Source of the DNA: Rheum nobile
Lineage: Eukaryota; Streptophyta; Magnoliopsida; Caryophyllales; Polygonaceae
Assembly (NCBI GenBank): GCA_027886185.1
Contig: WOAB01000768.1
Coordinates: 496,001-560,000 of the forward strand
DNA length: 64,000 bases
Direction: 5' to 3'
Both the position numbers and the translations under genes were made by a program. Shown piece by piece: positions 31,774-43,805 of this stretch; position 1 is the stretch's first letter, and the number at the start of each line of letters is the position of its first letter. Under the pieces are notes generated by a model that made no database searches, had not been told where the DNA came from, and saw only the letters and a list, made by a program, of their open reading frames with translations.

Positions 31774-32204
31774 TGTTGGGCTCTGAATTTCAGCAATCTA
31801 TCAAGTCGGCCCAATCGGTGGAAAGATGATTCTCCCCAAGGAAACTAGAACTGACTCATCAGTGGACGTTAGGCTTCAGTAGACGTTGGAGCAAATCTCG
31901 GCCCCACGACGCCTGTAACGACTACCCCAAAATCTCAAACAACTAGGTTCAGATAGGATAGTTTAAATACGAATCGTATGATCATTGTAAAGTACATTAC
32001 TATCATCGAATAGAATCCATAATCTCTAGCTCTCGTTCTTACTTTGTCTGAAATCTCTCTAGCCCGAATTCTCATTTGCAATATCGAAGCGACCGACGAT
32101 TGAAACTTTAGGTTGATTTGGATTATTCAGACTCTTTTAGTCGAATCATGTCTAGTTGCCCTTCATAAGGCGATTCGATCAGTTTGATCTTTTCGCCGCA
32201 AAAT
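31774..32204 (+). repeat. Element D 5' LTR
   Basis: About 431 bp from TGTTGGGCTCTG to near GCCGCAAAATA. The last bases differ slightly from the right copy, so the exact end is set from the right LTR and from the related solo LTR at 54946. Confidence 0.85.
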
Positions 32205-32208
32205 AATT

Positions 32209-32225
32209 TGGCGCCCACCGTAAGG
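32209..32225 (+). promoter_or_regulatory. Element D primer-binding site
   Basis: TGGCGCCCACCGTAAGG, a few bases after the LTR, resembles the TGGCGCCCACCGT.GG primer sites common in Tat elements. Confidence 0.8.
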
Positions 32226-32273
32226 CCTCTAGCCAATTCGCGATCCAATCAACAATCCAACTTTCACCCTACC

Positions 32274-32299
32274 ATGGCCAATTCCGAAGACCCCATGGT
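32274..32299 (+). pseudogene. Element D gag, first nine codons (split by T1)
   Basis: The start codon at 32274 opens MANSEDPMV; the frame is then cut by the insertion of T1 after the TSD ATGGT (32295-32299). Coding resumes at 35782. Confidence 0.7.
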
Positions 32300-35200
32300 T
32301 GTAATACCCCTTAATTTTAGTAAGGGTATTTGGGTAATTTTCCCATCCTTCGTTCAATAAATTTTTCGCTTTCAGTGGAGTTTGGATTTTCAGTAATATC
32401 CATGATCTCCGAAATAATTTCCTGAGTGGTATAAAATACATTCGATGTATTTTCGGGACTTAGAATATTTGTTTGGATACAAACATATAATTTCTGGGGT
32501 TTAAAACCCATACCAATCTTATCCTGAAGCCAAATCTTATCCCAGTTAACCACTTGCCCTTCACTTGTTGCGTTTGGTTGGCTCCACTTGATCCCTTGTC
32601 GAAGCTTTGTCCCCTCCCTCCCTTAGGCTATTTATGGAACCGATCGAGGGAAGCTCTGCACACCTCCAGCTGCTCCTTCTCCCTATCGGTCTTCTTCCCG
32701 CCAGCTTCGTGCCCCGCCGAGTTGCTGCTGTGTTGCCGCAGTGCTGCTGCTGCTGGTGGCTAGCTGGCGCCGAGCAGCCCATCCCGAAATCGACGAGCTC
32801 TTCCCCGGCGAGCCACTATGCTTTGCCGCCTTGCCGAGCTCCTTCTCGTCTCCGGCTTCCCCTGTTTTGCCTCTGCGCTCCGCCGAGCCCTATGCGAGCT
32901 CCTGCTCAGCCGTGCTGCTATCCGAGCCACCGCCGTGGTGCTGCTCCTCCCCGGCGCGGCTCCATCCCTGGCGTCAGATCTCCGACGTCGAGAAGCCCCG
33001 ATGAACCATGGTTAAACCCGTATTGCTCGTGTTGTACTGTTGTGTTGAGCGTGCTGTTAGAGGTTGAAGACAAGAGTGGGTCCCCCCTCCCTTAATTAAG
33101 CTACAGTGTTGGGCCGAAAGCCCAAATTCCATCCAGTCCAGATTTAACCCGAAATTATTCGAGCGTTAGAACGTGATCTGATGAGTCACGTGTGGACTCG
33201 TTAGCTGCTAGAGCTATCTGAAGCATAGGCCATATCCTCGGAAATGATATCATCAGTAGTCGTCTCGTCTAGATTCATCGCCGAATCTACTCCAGGCAAG
33301 TGGCGGTTCGCTCTTGCTCATCATTCCATATTTCAATTAATTATCAATTGTTTAGTTGTTAATTAATTTGGGATGATTTATTGATTTATTGTTCGTTGGG
33401 AACAGCTTTGTTAATAATTGATTAAAAGATGATATTATAATAGGCTGTATATTCTGCTAGAACAACGCTATTATAGATATATATTGTAGATGTGGGCCTT
33501 GATGGCTTTAATGTGGATTATTACTGTATTGAACTGTTTAGTTAAAACGAGTATTATGTGTTAATTACCGTGATGGTATTGTTGTGAATTTAATGTTAAC
33601 CTTAATGCTAGAATAGCACGTGGGTTCGTAGGAACGCTAAGTCCAGATAAGGATTAGTCGTTTCTTTATAACTTAATGTTCGTAGGAACGCTAAGTCCAG
33701 ATAAGGATTAGTCGTTTTTTTATAACTTCATGTTCGTAGGAACGCTAAGTCCAGATAAGGATTAGTCATTTCTTTATAACTTAATATTGGTAGGAACGCT
33801 AATCTAGTTAAGGATTTGTCGTTTCTTTAATTTAAGGGTCATGACCAATACTTTCTACCACCCGCTAAGGTAGGAGGGGTATAAGCGCCTTGCTAGCGCC
33901 ATTGGGTGGACGTAACACCACCCTGTGTATTAAACTTCCATTGTTACTCGGGTTAATTTAACGGCGGTAAATTAATTAACCACCTCGCCAGTGTATCGAG
34001 GTGGATGTAAGGTCACCCAGTGTATTAAACTTCCGTTGTTACTCGGAATAATAATTAAAAGCCTTAACAAAAGGGTGTGTGTTGTAATAAGATAAGTGCG
34101 GTTAAACACATAATTAATAAGTTTTGGTAGTTGTATTAATTTGGGTGGACATAATTGTCACCCTAAGGTTTAAAGCTTTGTAGTTGCTCTTAATAATATT
34201 AAAAGTCTTAACGTTGATGTGAGTGTGATTAAGTGGTTATAGTAAGAGTTATTACATGGCATGATGTATGGGAATAAAGTTGATGTCGTGATTGAGGAAC
34301 CGATTAATCTCTCTAGAAGTAATCTAGAGGATGAAGTGATTAAGGGTGAATGTGTGGAGTTAATATTCTAAGAGATTAAGAGTTACCTTTCATAGGTGAG
34401 TTGTGTTATAAGCATTGAGGAGGAAGAATCATTTCCAGAATGATGTCTTGAGGAATTAAGAGTAATATCTCATGTGATCTGTTTCGAGGAACATAAGTGT
34501 GGTGATTATGTCTGGAGAAAGTTAAGGAATCTTGAAAGTTTAGGTTATAAAGTGAGTAAAGGAATAGGTTAAGTCATTACCGAAAGGATCTTAAGTTAGA
34601 ATTTGGCATAAGGACCAATTCTGATGTTAATGAATAATGGAATTGTGGGATGTATCTTTAAGGAAGTAGAGGATGTAATGTTTCGAGATTACTAAGAGTT
34701 GATAATGGGATTGTAAGGAATTAAGAGGTGAACTTTAAGATTTTGTATATAAGGAAATTGTGAGGGAGATGCGTGTTCTCCTATTTTAAGGTAGCCATGA
34801 TTAAGTGGATAAGATAAGTGCGGTGATGCACATAATTAAGGATTTAGTCCCCTAGGGATTTAGTTCCCGACTCGACTTTAGGGATTTAGTTCTCGAGTCT
34901 ATTCCGCCTTAGGGATTGAGTTCCCGACGGTATTTTTCTGGTGTAGAGATGATCTAAGAGATTAACGTGTTTGGGTGCGTTGTGATTAAGTTAAGTGCAG
35001 TGTTACACATTTTAATATACCTTGGGCGAGTAGTGCAGCTAGGCGCTAGTACAGCTAGGAAAGCTCATCTTAAATTTTAGTCGCTCGAATGCGATACTGT
35101 AATACTGTAATTCTGTGATGTTCCCCAACATTTGTCATGTTTCCGATAAGACTCAATTCTTTGGAGTCTTCTTTTGGGATTGATTGCTATAAGACTCCGT

Positions 35201-35781
35201 CTTCCAGAATCTTCTCTTGATCATGTCTTTTCATATATTCTAGTAGGAGTATGGTGGTTGACTATCGTCATCGGTTTTAATCCGAGAAGCGATGAGTCTA
35301 ACCTAATACGAATACTTCGAACCACTCTGCTTTGTACCCTTGCGTAGTCTTTCATTAGACTAACCAACCGTAATTGTTCTCTGCATGGTTGGATGGTGTC
35401 ATCCGTTCGATTCAGTAAATCAGATAAGTTGCCATCGCATGAAGGCTAGAACGACTATAGAGGCGAACGGTGTTTTTGATAAGTTTATCCAGGTTAAGAT
35501 CTTTGGCGGGTGATCATTGCGATCAAGACCCTTTGTTGGTTATTTAAAAGACTTCCGCTGTGTTAAATATGTTTTGTGTAAAGACTTCCGCTGTATTTCT
35601 GATGTATTTGGAATTTTGTTGAAATTCTGAGACTTTGGTTTAAATGAAAGTTATGGTATTTTGTATCATAACTGTTGTTCGATGATTTATATCAACTGGA
35701 AAAGCCTTGGGTGACATCGGACAGTACGTCTGAGGTCACTGGCGGTAATGCCTTTCCAAGGGAATATTTGGGGGTGTTACA
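32300..35781 (+). mobile_element. T1: solitary TG...CA unit (solo LTR, 3.5 kb) inside element D gag
   Basis: Begins TGTAATACCCC, ends GGGGGTGTTACA (inverted terminal repeats TGTAAYACCCC) and is flanked by the exact duplication ATGGT (32295-32299 and 35782-35786). It has no gag/pol, primer-binding site or internal LTR boundary, so it is most simply a solo LTR of a large-LTR family; LTRs with this start and end are common among Tekay/Del chromoviruses (from memory). The TATA-like CTATTTAT near 32626 is followed by a GC-rich leader (32640-33000). Shared landmarks with T2 and T3: AAGTGGCGGTTCGCTCTTGC (33298) and CTGAGGTCACTGGC near the end. Confidence 0.8.
33627..33842. repeat. 54-bp tandem repeat, four units, inside T1
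   Basis: CGTAGGAACGCTAAGTCCAG starts at 33627, 33681 and 33735 and a divergent fourth unit at 33789, a period of 54 bp. T2 has a single unit (about 48749), so the array arose within this copy or was lost elsewhere. Confidence 0.9.
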
Positions 35782-36754
35782 ATGGTTCCCGTTGAAGGCC
35801 AGATCCAAGCCAATGTTCCGGCCATGAATCAAGCGGAAGATATCAACGACCAACCAATCTTGGATGTTGAAATCCAAGAACTAGCGAAAAACATGAGCAC
35901 CCTCCAAGAGGAATAGGCTCAACAATGTTCAAGAACCGAAACGCTAAGTGCTCAATCTGAAGCTGAAATTGCACGACTAACCCGTGAAAATGTGTTTTTT
36001 AAATCGTCGGTGAATTCAGCCGCATCGGCCCCAAGAGGATCGAGGCGCGTAGTCCACACGGAGGGCCTCTCAACGCGACTCAACATGGACGGAGCAGCCT
36101 CCACGCCCATGGCAGCAACCACTCAAAACGTCACCCAGCTTGCTGGTATGTTTCACACTCCTCCAGTTACTCTTCTTATGACTAACGTTCCAACTCCTGT
36201 AACTGAGACTCCAAAAGCTCGAGTAGTCCCTCCACAGGTCGCCATGCCAACGGATCTCTAGTAGTCCCTCCACAGCAAGCTATCAACGAACATATGAAGG
36301 CCTTAGACGATCGCATCGCTCGGATCCCAGGAGTCCCGCAGCCGATCGAAAAGGAGGCAATCGACAGATAAGCAAACTCGCCTTTCATAGATGCGATTAC
36401 ACGCGTCGAAATCCCTAAGAAATTTCACGTCCCCAACATGCTCAACTATGATGGGACTGGGGACCCCGACGATCACATTTCGATTTATAAGCAAAAATTA
36501 ATGACCATTTCGATCCCAAGAGGGAACCGCAAGACAGTCATGTGCAAGAGTTTTGGCACGACCCTTGCGGGACCTGTGCTAACATGGCTTATGCATTTGC
36601 CACAGGGCTCCATCGCCTCCTTTGCGGTCCTAGTTAATTCATTCAAAATCCCGTTCGCCAGCAGCCGTATGGCGAACCCCTAAGAGATTATCTTAACAGG
36701 TACAACAACCGAGGGGCGCGATCCCACATTGCGACATCCCAACATCCATTGAGG
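35782..36754 (+). pseudogene. Element D gag, middle part
   Basis: Continues from the first codons. A stop at 35914 and another at 36259 interrupt it, and a direct repeat of GTAGTCCCTCCACAG (36223 and 36263) shows a local duplication. The core resumes with GDPDDHISIYKQKLMT and GPVLTWLMHLPQGSIASFAVL (36465-36640), the conserved capsid segment of Tat gag. A frame change follows, and the sequence is cut by the CACTA insertion at 36755 within the conserved IPTSIEAFRQGL region (the two halves lie at 36735-36754 and 41474-41500). Confidence 0.75.
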
Positions 36755-36779
36755 CACTACTAGAAAACATGTCTATTTT

Positions 36780-37150
36780 AGACGCTTTTTTAAATAGTTT
36801 ACGACGCCTAAAAGCGTCGACCTTTTCAATCTCGACGCTTAATAAAAGCGTCGAGAATTTCAAAGCCGAGATTGGTCGATGCTTTTTGGTGTCGCCAATC
36901 TCGATGCTTTTTTGCGTCGAACATGCATTCCCGACACTTTTCCAGGAGAATAATCATGCGGGATAGTCATTTTTTCGACGCTTAAATACGTCGAGAATTG
37001 CACATTGACGCTAAATCTAGACGCCTAAAAGCGCCGAAATTTGTCTCTCAAATCCCTGCAGATTTTCTTGACAATATAAAGCGTCGAAATGTGTGGAGTG
37101 GCACCAAGACATACATGCGTACATTGACACAAAAAAGCATCGAGAAATTG
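36780..37150. repeat. Sub-terminal AAAAGCGTCGA repeats of the CACTA element (left)
   Basis: Words such as GACGCTTTTT, AAAAGCGTCGA, CGACGCTTAA and AAAGCGTCGAAA recur at intervals of roughly 20-40 bp in both orientations. They are mirrored by the cluster at 41300-41450 on the other side. They probably serve as transposase-binding sites. Confidence 0.8.
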
Positions 37151-37370
37151 GCGCCAAGACTAAAAAAGAAGAAGAAGAGAGACTATATATATAAAGCCAC
37201 AATGATCTTCCACATTTGTTCATTAGTGTACACATTGTCTAATATGCATACATTTCTTGGGTCTGACCCCGAATGCCCCTGATAGCTTAGGCCATACTTT
37301 CGCATCCAAAACACAACCTAAAACCTGAATACAAGAGCGACATCACATGCGTAATCGCAAGCCTTGATCT

Positions 37371-37680
37371 TCATGAGCTGTAGTCGGCACCAAAGAATTT
37401 TGCTTTTGGGTAGTAAGAAGCACTCACTGTGCTGCCTCCAAATTTTCTCTCTCCTAAGTTATTCCTCGCCTTTGAGAAGGAAGCAATGTCTGCATATATC
37501 CAAGGATACCTATCAAAATGAACAATAGGTTTATTACATTAGAAATTATCAATAGTACAAGTTACAAATAGACAAAAGAACCTTAGGAAATAACCAATTT
37601 AAGGGACTGTTAGAAATCAACAAAAAAAACTTACAGGAGTCGGTCTATCTTTCTCATGCTCTCTAATCATTGATGTCCAC
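37371..37680 (-). pseudogene. Exon-like blocks inside the CACTA element (possible captured gene fragment)
   Basis: On the minus strand, an AG acceptor at 37511-37510 precedes a block (37509-37371) encoding YPWIYADIASFSKARNNLG and ending ...FFGADYSS then TGA. Upstream, between TGCAG and GTAAGT signals (about 37682-37626), a 49-nt block encodes KWTSMIREHEKDRPTP. Both have protein-like composition unlike the surrounding AT-rich DNA. I do not recognise the protein. Joining the blocks at these exact sites does not keep one phase, so either a small change has occurred or the splice sites are wrong. It could be a host gene fragment or part of the transposon's own former second gene. Confidence 0.35.
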
Positions 37681-37689
37681 TTTCTGCAC

Positions 37690-40600
37690 AAAAAGTATCA
37701 CCATCCAAATCCAAAAGTCCACAAGATTGCAAAAAATGTGAAAAAAGGCTTTCATATAAGCCGAATCTCTACTATTATTGCTAAAGCATAAAATAACAAA
37801 TGAGCCATCAGACCTGTTTGTGAGGATGAGAGCCTTTGAAAGATGACTGCGAAATTGTGTAATGAGAGAAACCACCTACGAGAAAGCCACATCTGTAGTG
37901 TTGAGTGGTAGAAATAAGCAAGCTCATAAAACCAATTGTACCTAATGTATGGCAACATTGTAACCTTACAGAATAAACTATCGCCTGCATAACAAAAAGA
38001 AATGGTGCATCAGATTCCGGGAAAATAAAAAGAGAGTGCTTATCTGATGATAAATATAAGCATGCCGATTGATTGACATAAGTGACAAAAAGATCCCAAA
38101 ACGGATTATAATAGAAATTGGTTCTTATGTACAACACTAGAAGTAAATCAACGATAAAATTTCAATGATAAGTAATAGAATTAATCACTTGCAGCCCTTG
38201 TCATGCATAAAATCAACGAGCTAATATCTTATCATAAACAACACAGAAATCAAAACACGTTAAAATCATCGAACTAATATCTGAATATTCTTTAAAACTC
38301 ATATATAATACAACACAGATTCTCATTTATATACAATACAACTTAGTAGACTAGTAGCTTAGCAGCACTAAAACCAGACCAAATTCTCATACAATACAAC
38401 ACAAATTAACATAAGTAAATTGATTTTAAAAGCGAATTATCGGAATGAGCTATGGTTTGAAAGGGATCTCTTCCTATAAGAGAATAGTGAACTATATATA
38501 CAGAAACTTAAGGAGTTTGTTCAAAGCATGCACATTAAAGCAACAAAAAGGGGAAGTGAAGACATAAACTTACCAATAATTGTCTAGCTTTTCTGGAAGA
38601 AACCACAAGTGGATAGTTATGGATACACACTAAAGTTGATTTCTAGCTTGCGTCTGCTGAGCAAAGCCTTAAAAAGTCTCTTTCTCTGGCTCAATTATTG
38701 TTGGGTCTCTTTCTAACTATGCCTTTCATCATGGATACACACAAAATCTGATTTGCAAGGCCTTGATGGTCGCTACATGAAAACATCAGCAAAATTTGAC
38801 TCGTTAATCTGACAAGGAAACATCTTGAAACAGAGGGAGATCAGTGCAAACCTTTTTCTTTCCTCTGGGTGGAGCCACTTTTGGAAGAGTTTTTCAGTAC
38901 AAACCTTGTTCTTTCTTCAGACTTACCTAAATATTATCAAGTGGATAGAATATTCAACCTTTTAGTAGAATCAAGAATCTACCACTTCTATATTTATGCC
39001 ACTCATTTTCATCTTCCAAGGTGCGCCCACTGTACTTAAAAGTCAATCATTAGCTCCTTCAATTGCTTCCCTATCTGCAAAGAAGTTTTCAAAAATATTG
39101 ATACCATTTACAAGCTTTGTGGATCATCAGTACAAAAACACAAGAACAATGGAGAAGAAGAATGTGCAAAATTTCACTGTGGGGAATGGGAGCAAGTGTT
39201 TACCTGAAAAAATGTATTGTTGATATATAGGAGCAACTATGGTGGATGATTGTTGAGCTAGACCTTATCGATATGTGTACACTCTACATGTTTTAACCAC
39301 TAAGAAAGGTAACAATGTCAGCACACAACACGGGAAGTAACAATTTCAATTTCTAACATACAACAACATGAAAAAACAGCATTGTACTTCATAGAACGTT
39401 TCATCTTTATCGAACAAAAGGAGTATGTTCATCAAACAATGCATTCTTTACAAACCATAACTGCAAAAATATATTCACCAAACAGAGCATGGCAATTGAT
39501 TGGACAAAATCCACCGATAAAATAATAGTGACTCATCACTCCAAAAGGTTATATATATATAGTGAACAATGCGAGTGCAAAAGCGCATGACATTTTGAAA
39601 CTTTCTAGAGGTAACTACCACAGTAAGCAACACCAAAATAGCTAGTCATTTTTTCCTTATTCCCCATAAATAGTAAAATACAAGTGCCAAAAACCAACTC
39701 TTCTGCTTTTCCTATTTAAATTTTAGAGGCGATGGACAAATACAAGTAATAAAAGATCAAGTTATTTATTCTCTTGTTTTCTAGAAGCAGTGAGAAATAC
39801 AAGCACTATAATATCCAAGTCTTTTTTACGTCTCTTGTTTTGTACAGGAAGTGAGCAATGCAAAGGTATTTGCTATAGGTAGTGATATTGTGCATTGAGT
39901 ATCACCAATTGAATCCCATTTCTCTCACGTCTCTTCATGCCCAAGGATAGCTAGGAAGCACAAGTACAATGTTTGCCACACCGAAATCCAATTTCTCAAT
40001 ATAAGGCATATGTAAACCTCTCCTACTTGTGAAATGAAAAAATCAGAAAGAATAAATTAGTAGAATAGCAATGTCATCAATTCAGTTATTAGTGAGTCAC
40101 ATAAACTAAGAGAAAGTGTCCATATCCTTCCAACATGAACAATTATGGAACCAACTAGAGATGAGAGAAAGTATCCACATGCTTCCAACAATAGTAAAAT
40201 ATGTACATACAACTAGGAACCCAATAAAACAACCTTAGTAAATTACTAGCAGGGGGTTGACAACGAGTTCAAAATATCAAGGACTTATAAAATGGTACAT
40301 CATAGAGCATTTAGAGGATATTATTCAAGTTCAATTGGATTAACACCAATATTGTAGACAGAAGGTTTTTTTGTTCTGATTTTCAATATTCACATTTTGG
40401 AATAGAAATTGTAAGTATCAAATTTACATGAGCAAGTTCAAATCGTACATACTGTATGGTTTGTATCCATCAATATACGAATAAACAACTACAATTTCAC
40501 AACAAAGCAAGATCAGATATATGACCTGGATTGGCAAATCAAGAAGTCCAAAATGACCACATACACAACGAACCTTCACGGGCTCAGGTTCTTCCAGAAG

Positions 40601-41290
40601 TTGTTCTCCATTGTTGCTTGCACTATTCTACTTCTTTGCATTTGAATAATTGACCACTTCATTGATTATTTTCCTAAATAAATAAAGTAGATCGACAAAG
40701 AAACTGAGAAAATAAAGTAGTTACAAATAGAAACACATATAAGATGTTACTTGAAATCCCAAAGAATTACAGCCTGAGCATCATCACTAGTTCATTATAT
40801 ATTGATGACATCTTCTAAAATTTTCACTCGAAATCTACAAGTTGGCCTAAAAGATGGGTAAATTAATCACTTTATCTAAAAAAAATAAATCAAACCAAAA
40901 GAAAATTCGAAGAAGAAAAAGAAGCATTAAGGAGGAAATTGATTAACCACAACTACACAATCATCCTCATAACCTTACAGAATCTGGAAACCGAAATTAG
41001 AAAAGGGTGAGCGGTAGCGGCAACAGATTGAAGGCCGAGCCAATCCTTACATGTAGTGTTGGCCTCGTAGCACATCTTTCAACTTCTTCGATTTGCTAGG
41101 GTTTTTCTACCTTCGATCTTCTAGTTGTGTTCTCTGTAACAAATTTCTCGATCTATTAGATTGGATGTTGCAAGAATGAATCAAAGAAAGTAGTGAAGAT
41201 TGGATCTCAACTTACGGCGAAGGAATTAGGATTCGACGAGAGACATAGAAGGATGTATGGAGAACCTAGTGGGCTGCTTCTACTTATTTA
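37690..41290. other. CACTA interior, non-coding as far as visible
   Basis: AT-rich with short frames only. On the minus strand a few short protein-like runs bordered by GT/AG signals occur (near 37760-37960 with YNWFYELAYFYHSTLQMW; near 40520-40640 with VRCVCGHFGLLDLPIQ), which may be further exon remnants. I cannot assemble a gene from them. Confidence 0.35.
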
Positions 41291-41470
41291 GGTTCTAAGT
41301 ATATTAGAATACGCTCGACACTTTTAAACGCCTCAACATGTGTTTTTGACTTCCGACACCAAAAAGCGTCGAGAATTGTTTCACCCCGAGCACGCGTCCG
41401 AATTATTTCTCGACGGATTTTCAAAGCGTCGATCAAAAAGCGTCTAAAAATAATGCGTTTTCTAGTAGTG

Positions 41471-42195
41471 AGGCCTTCCGCCAGGGTTTGATTAGGGGCA
41501 ACGAACTCTATCGCGAACTGACCAAATTCCCGTGCCGAAGCTTCGAGGACGTGCAGGCCAAGACCATGGCTCAAGTCAGGTTAGAAGAAGACGATGAACC
41601 CTCAACTGCAAGCAAGATCCCCGATCGAGTCGACCGAAGGACATCTTTGGATCATCGACGCGATCGACGGCATCAACCTTACCACAAGGGGCAAGGCGAC
41701 CCCAATCAGGTAAGCAACTCTTATGACAGGAACAAATACTAGAAGAACAACCCCGCTCTCCCTCCAAAGCTCCACTCTTACAACTTTAGCGTCTCCGTGT
41801 TGGAACTCGTCAAAAGTTTTGACAAGTACGGTAAAAAAGTAAGATGGCCTCGGAAGAGCGACAAAACGGATGCCAAGAATGATATGAGCCGATGGTGCGA
41901 GATCCATGGGGATCACGGTCATTCCACAGATGAGTGTATAGCCCTCCATAAGGAAGTCGCAAGACTCCTTGCACAGGGACTACTACGCGACATCATCTCC
42001 GACAAAGCGAAAGCGACCCTTGACCGAAGGGACCAGGTAACATCTGATAAACCATCCTCCCCAATACACACTAAGATCGTTAACACCATTTCAAGAGGGT
42101 TAGACATATGTGGAAACACGTACTCGGCCAGCAAAAGATATGCCAGAGAAAGCAAAGGCGACAGGCCGATCCGATCGGAAGCAAGGCGGTCGTAA
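41471..42195 (+). pseudogene. Element D gag, C-terminal part with zinc knuckle
   Basis: After the CACTA element the frame continues with RQGLIRGNELYRELT and SFEDVQAKTMAQVRLEED, the end of the Tat capsid domain, then an Arg/Asp-rich linker. A stop at about 41740 interrupts it, after which VLELVKSFDKYGKKVRWP leads into a knuckle WCEIHGDHGHSTDECI with C-X2-H-X4-H-X4-C spacing, the usual Tat variant in which the second ligand is His. The frame ends at 42193. Confidence 0.8.
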
Positions 42196-42699
42196 GTCAC
42201 TGATGCCCCTATCATCACTTTCGACGATTCCGAAGCCGATGAGTTAGGCGACCACCACGATGGTTTGGTAATCTCTCTATCAATCGGTAATTGTCTCATT
42301 CGTCGAGTATTAATCGACACAGGTAGCTCCACTAACTTGTTAACACTTGACACCTTAAAGGGTATGGGTTTAAGCGAGAACGATTTAACCCGAAAATCCT
42401 CTCCGCTAGTCGGATTCAATGGAGAGGTCAAACATACTCAAAGGGAAATAGTGTTGACAACATACGCTGGTGGAATGCTACGTCACCTCAATGAAGGGGA
42501 CAGTCGACCGAGCTTCAGCATAGCAACCACAGTGCGATGAATGGACCACGCGATACACCGAACCGGCAATGGAACAACTAGATGAGATCGCGTTGGACCC
42601 TTCAAAGCCAACACAAACGGTAAGTGATGCGCTCTTGGCTAGTCCTGAACCAGGCTTCGGCGAGCCGCCGGAGACCAAGACCGTGGCGTCCCCCGTGGC
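42196..42699 (+). pseudogene. Element D protease
   Basis: In phase with the preceding frame, 42200-42480 reads ITFDDSEADELGDHHDGLVI, then RRVLIDTGSSTNLLTLDTLK with the aspartic-protease active site D-T-G-S-S near 42319-42333, then a flap-like GFNGEVKHTQREIVL segment. The protease cuts the Gag-Pol polyprotein. Broken frames follow at 42540-42700 (LDEIALDPSKPTQTV), the linker to reverse transcriptase. Confidence 0.8.
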
Positions 42700-43055
42700 A
42701 CCCAAAATTGCCTATTTAATTAGTTTTTCTATGTATTTCAGTACTTTCCATTTTTAGTAGTTTCTTATTTAGTAATTACTAGTTTTAGCATATATCCTGT
42801 TTTGGTGTGCGAGCCCATCTGTGTATGGACTCGTCCCATTAGGTTAAATAAGGCCCATCAAGGTCGTGCACTATTTTGGCAATATATAGCTTTCACTTGT
42901 AATCGTTTTAAGCACGTTGAAATTTATGCCTAAGCTTCGTAGTTGAGTTGAACTCCTCCCCTTAGGCCTCGGCGTCACAAAACTGGTTAGACCCGATTGA
43001 ACCACGTCACGGTTCACAAACACAACCTTCACTCTCTCTCCACCCTTGCCCAAGC
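42700..43055. other. Non-coding insertion between protease and reverse transcriptase of element D
   Basis: The polyprotein text breaks off at about 42695 and resumes at about 43060. The 350 bp between is AT-rich, contains AATATATAG (42880) and GGCCCAT-type phrases common in LTRs, and resembles a small solo LTR or other insertion. I cannot identify its boundaries or a target duplication. Confidence 0.35.
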
Positions 43056-43061
43056 GAGCAT

Positions 43062-43805
43062 ATGAGAGCCACGGACCATCCTTCCCGGTGGTTCGTACTT
43101 ATCCGGTTACCAAGAGAAGGATCCGAGACCATTTTCTACCTAGATCCGGCGTCAGACGAGATCCGAGCCATCGGATTCGTATCAGTAAGAGTCGGATCGG
43201 ACTTGAACGATTCGACCAGGTCAGATCTAATAGTTTTTTTATGGTCTCACTTTGATTGCTTCGCCTGGTCGCATGAAGATATGGTAGGGATTTCCCCTGA
43301 TATTATTACTCCCAAACTTAATGTAGATCCAACCTATCCTCCGATCAAGCAAAAAAGGAGAAAATTCGCATCGGAGCGCAATAAGATCATGGACGACGGA
43401 GTCGGGAATGTACTTAAAACAAGTAAAATCAGGGAAGTTAAGTATTCTAATTGGCTAGCAAACGTCGTCGTGGTCCAAAAGAAGAATGGGAAATGGAGAG
43501 TTTGCATCGACTTCACTGATCTAAACAAAGCCTGTCCAAAAGACTCCTTTCCACTGCCACACATCGACGCAATGGTCGACATGACTGCAGGACATGAGAT
43601 GCTATCATTCATGGACACATTCAGCGGGTACAACCAAATCCTAATGGACCCCGACGACCAAGAGAAAACGGCCTTCATAACCAGTCAAGGTACATACTGT
43701 TACAAAGTTATGCCTTTCAGACTAAAAAATGAAGGGGCCATATATCAAAGGCTAGTAAACAAGATGTTCAAAGATCGGAGACACCATAGAGGTCTACATC
43801 GATGA
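43062..43805 (+). pseudogene. Element D reverse transcriptase, N-terminal two thirds
   Basis: Open for 247 codons. It has the Tat-type blocks HEDMVGISPDIITPKLNVDP, VVVVQKKNGKWRVCIDFTDL, KACPKDSFPLPHIDAMVD, SFMDTFSGYNQILMDPDDQ and KVMPFRLKNEGAIYQRLVNK. The usual Gly-Leu-Lys-Asn-Ala-Gly reads R-L-K-N-E-G, two substitutions at conserved sites. A single-base deletion near 43775 shifts the frame just before the catalytic YIDD box, which is intact in the next frame (about 43796-43810). Reverse transcriptase copies element RNA into cDNA in cytoplasmic particles. Confidence 0.88.

Larger units (their letters stand above)
36755..41470. mobile_element. Non-autonomous CACTA transposon inserted in element D gag
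   Basis: Termini CACTACTAGAAAAC (36755-36768) and GTTTTCTAGTAGTG (41457-41470) are perfect inverted repeats, flanked by the 3-bp duplication AGG (36752-36754 and 41471-41473). Both are defining features of CACTA elements. Sub-terminal repeats with the core AAAAGCGTCGA stand in both orientations at 36780-37150 and 41300-41450. The 4.7-kb length without any TNP2-type transposase frame indicates a non-autonomous element. The interior has exon-like blocks on the minus strand (see 37371-37680) but no long frame. Confidence 0.95.

Noticed and set aside
32607..33095. 162-codon Pro/Ser/Cys-rich frame in T1
   Set aside because: GC-rich LTR leader with CTG repeats; no homology recognised, and the equivalent region of T2 does not encode the same protein.
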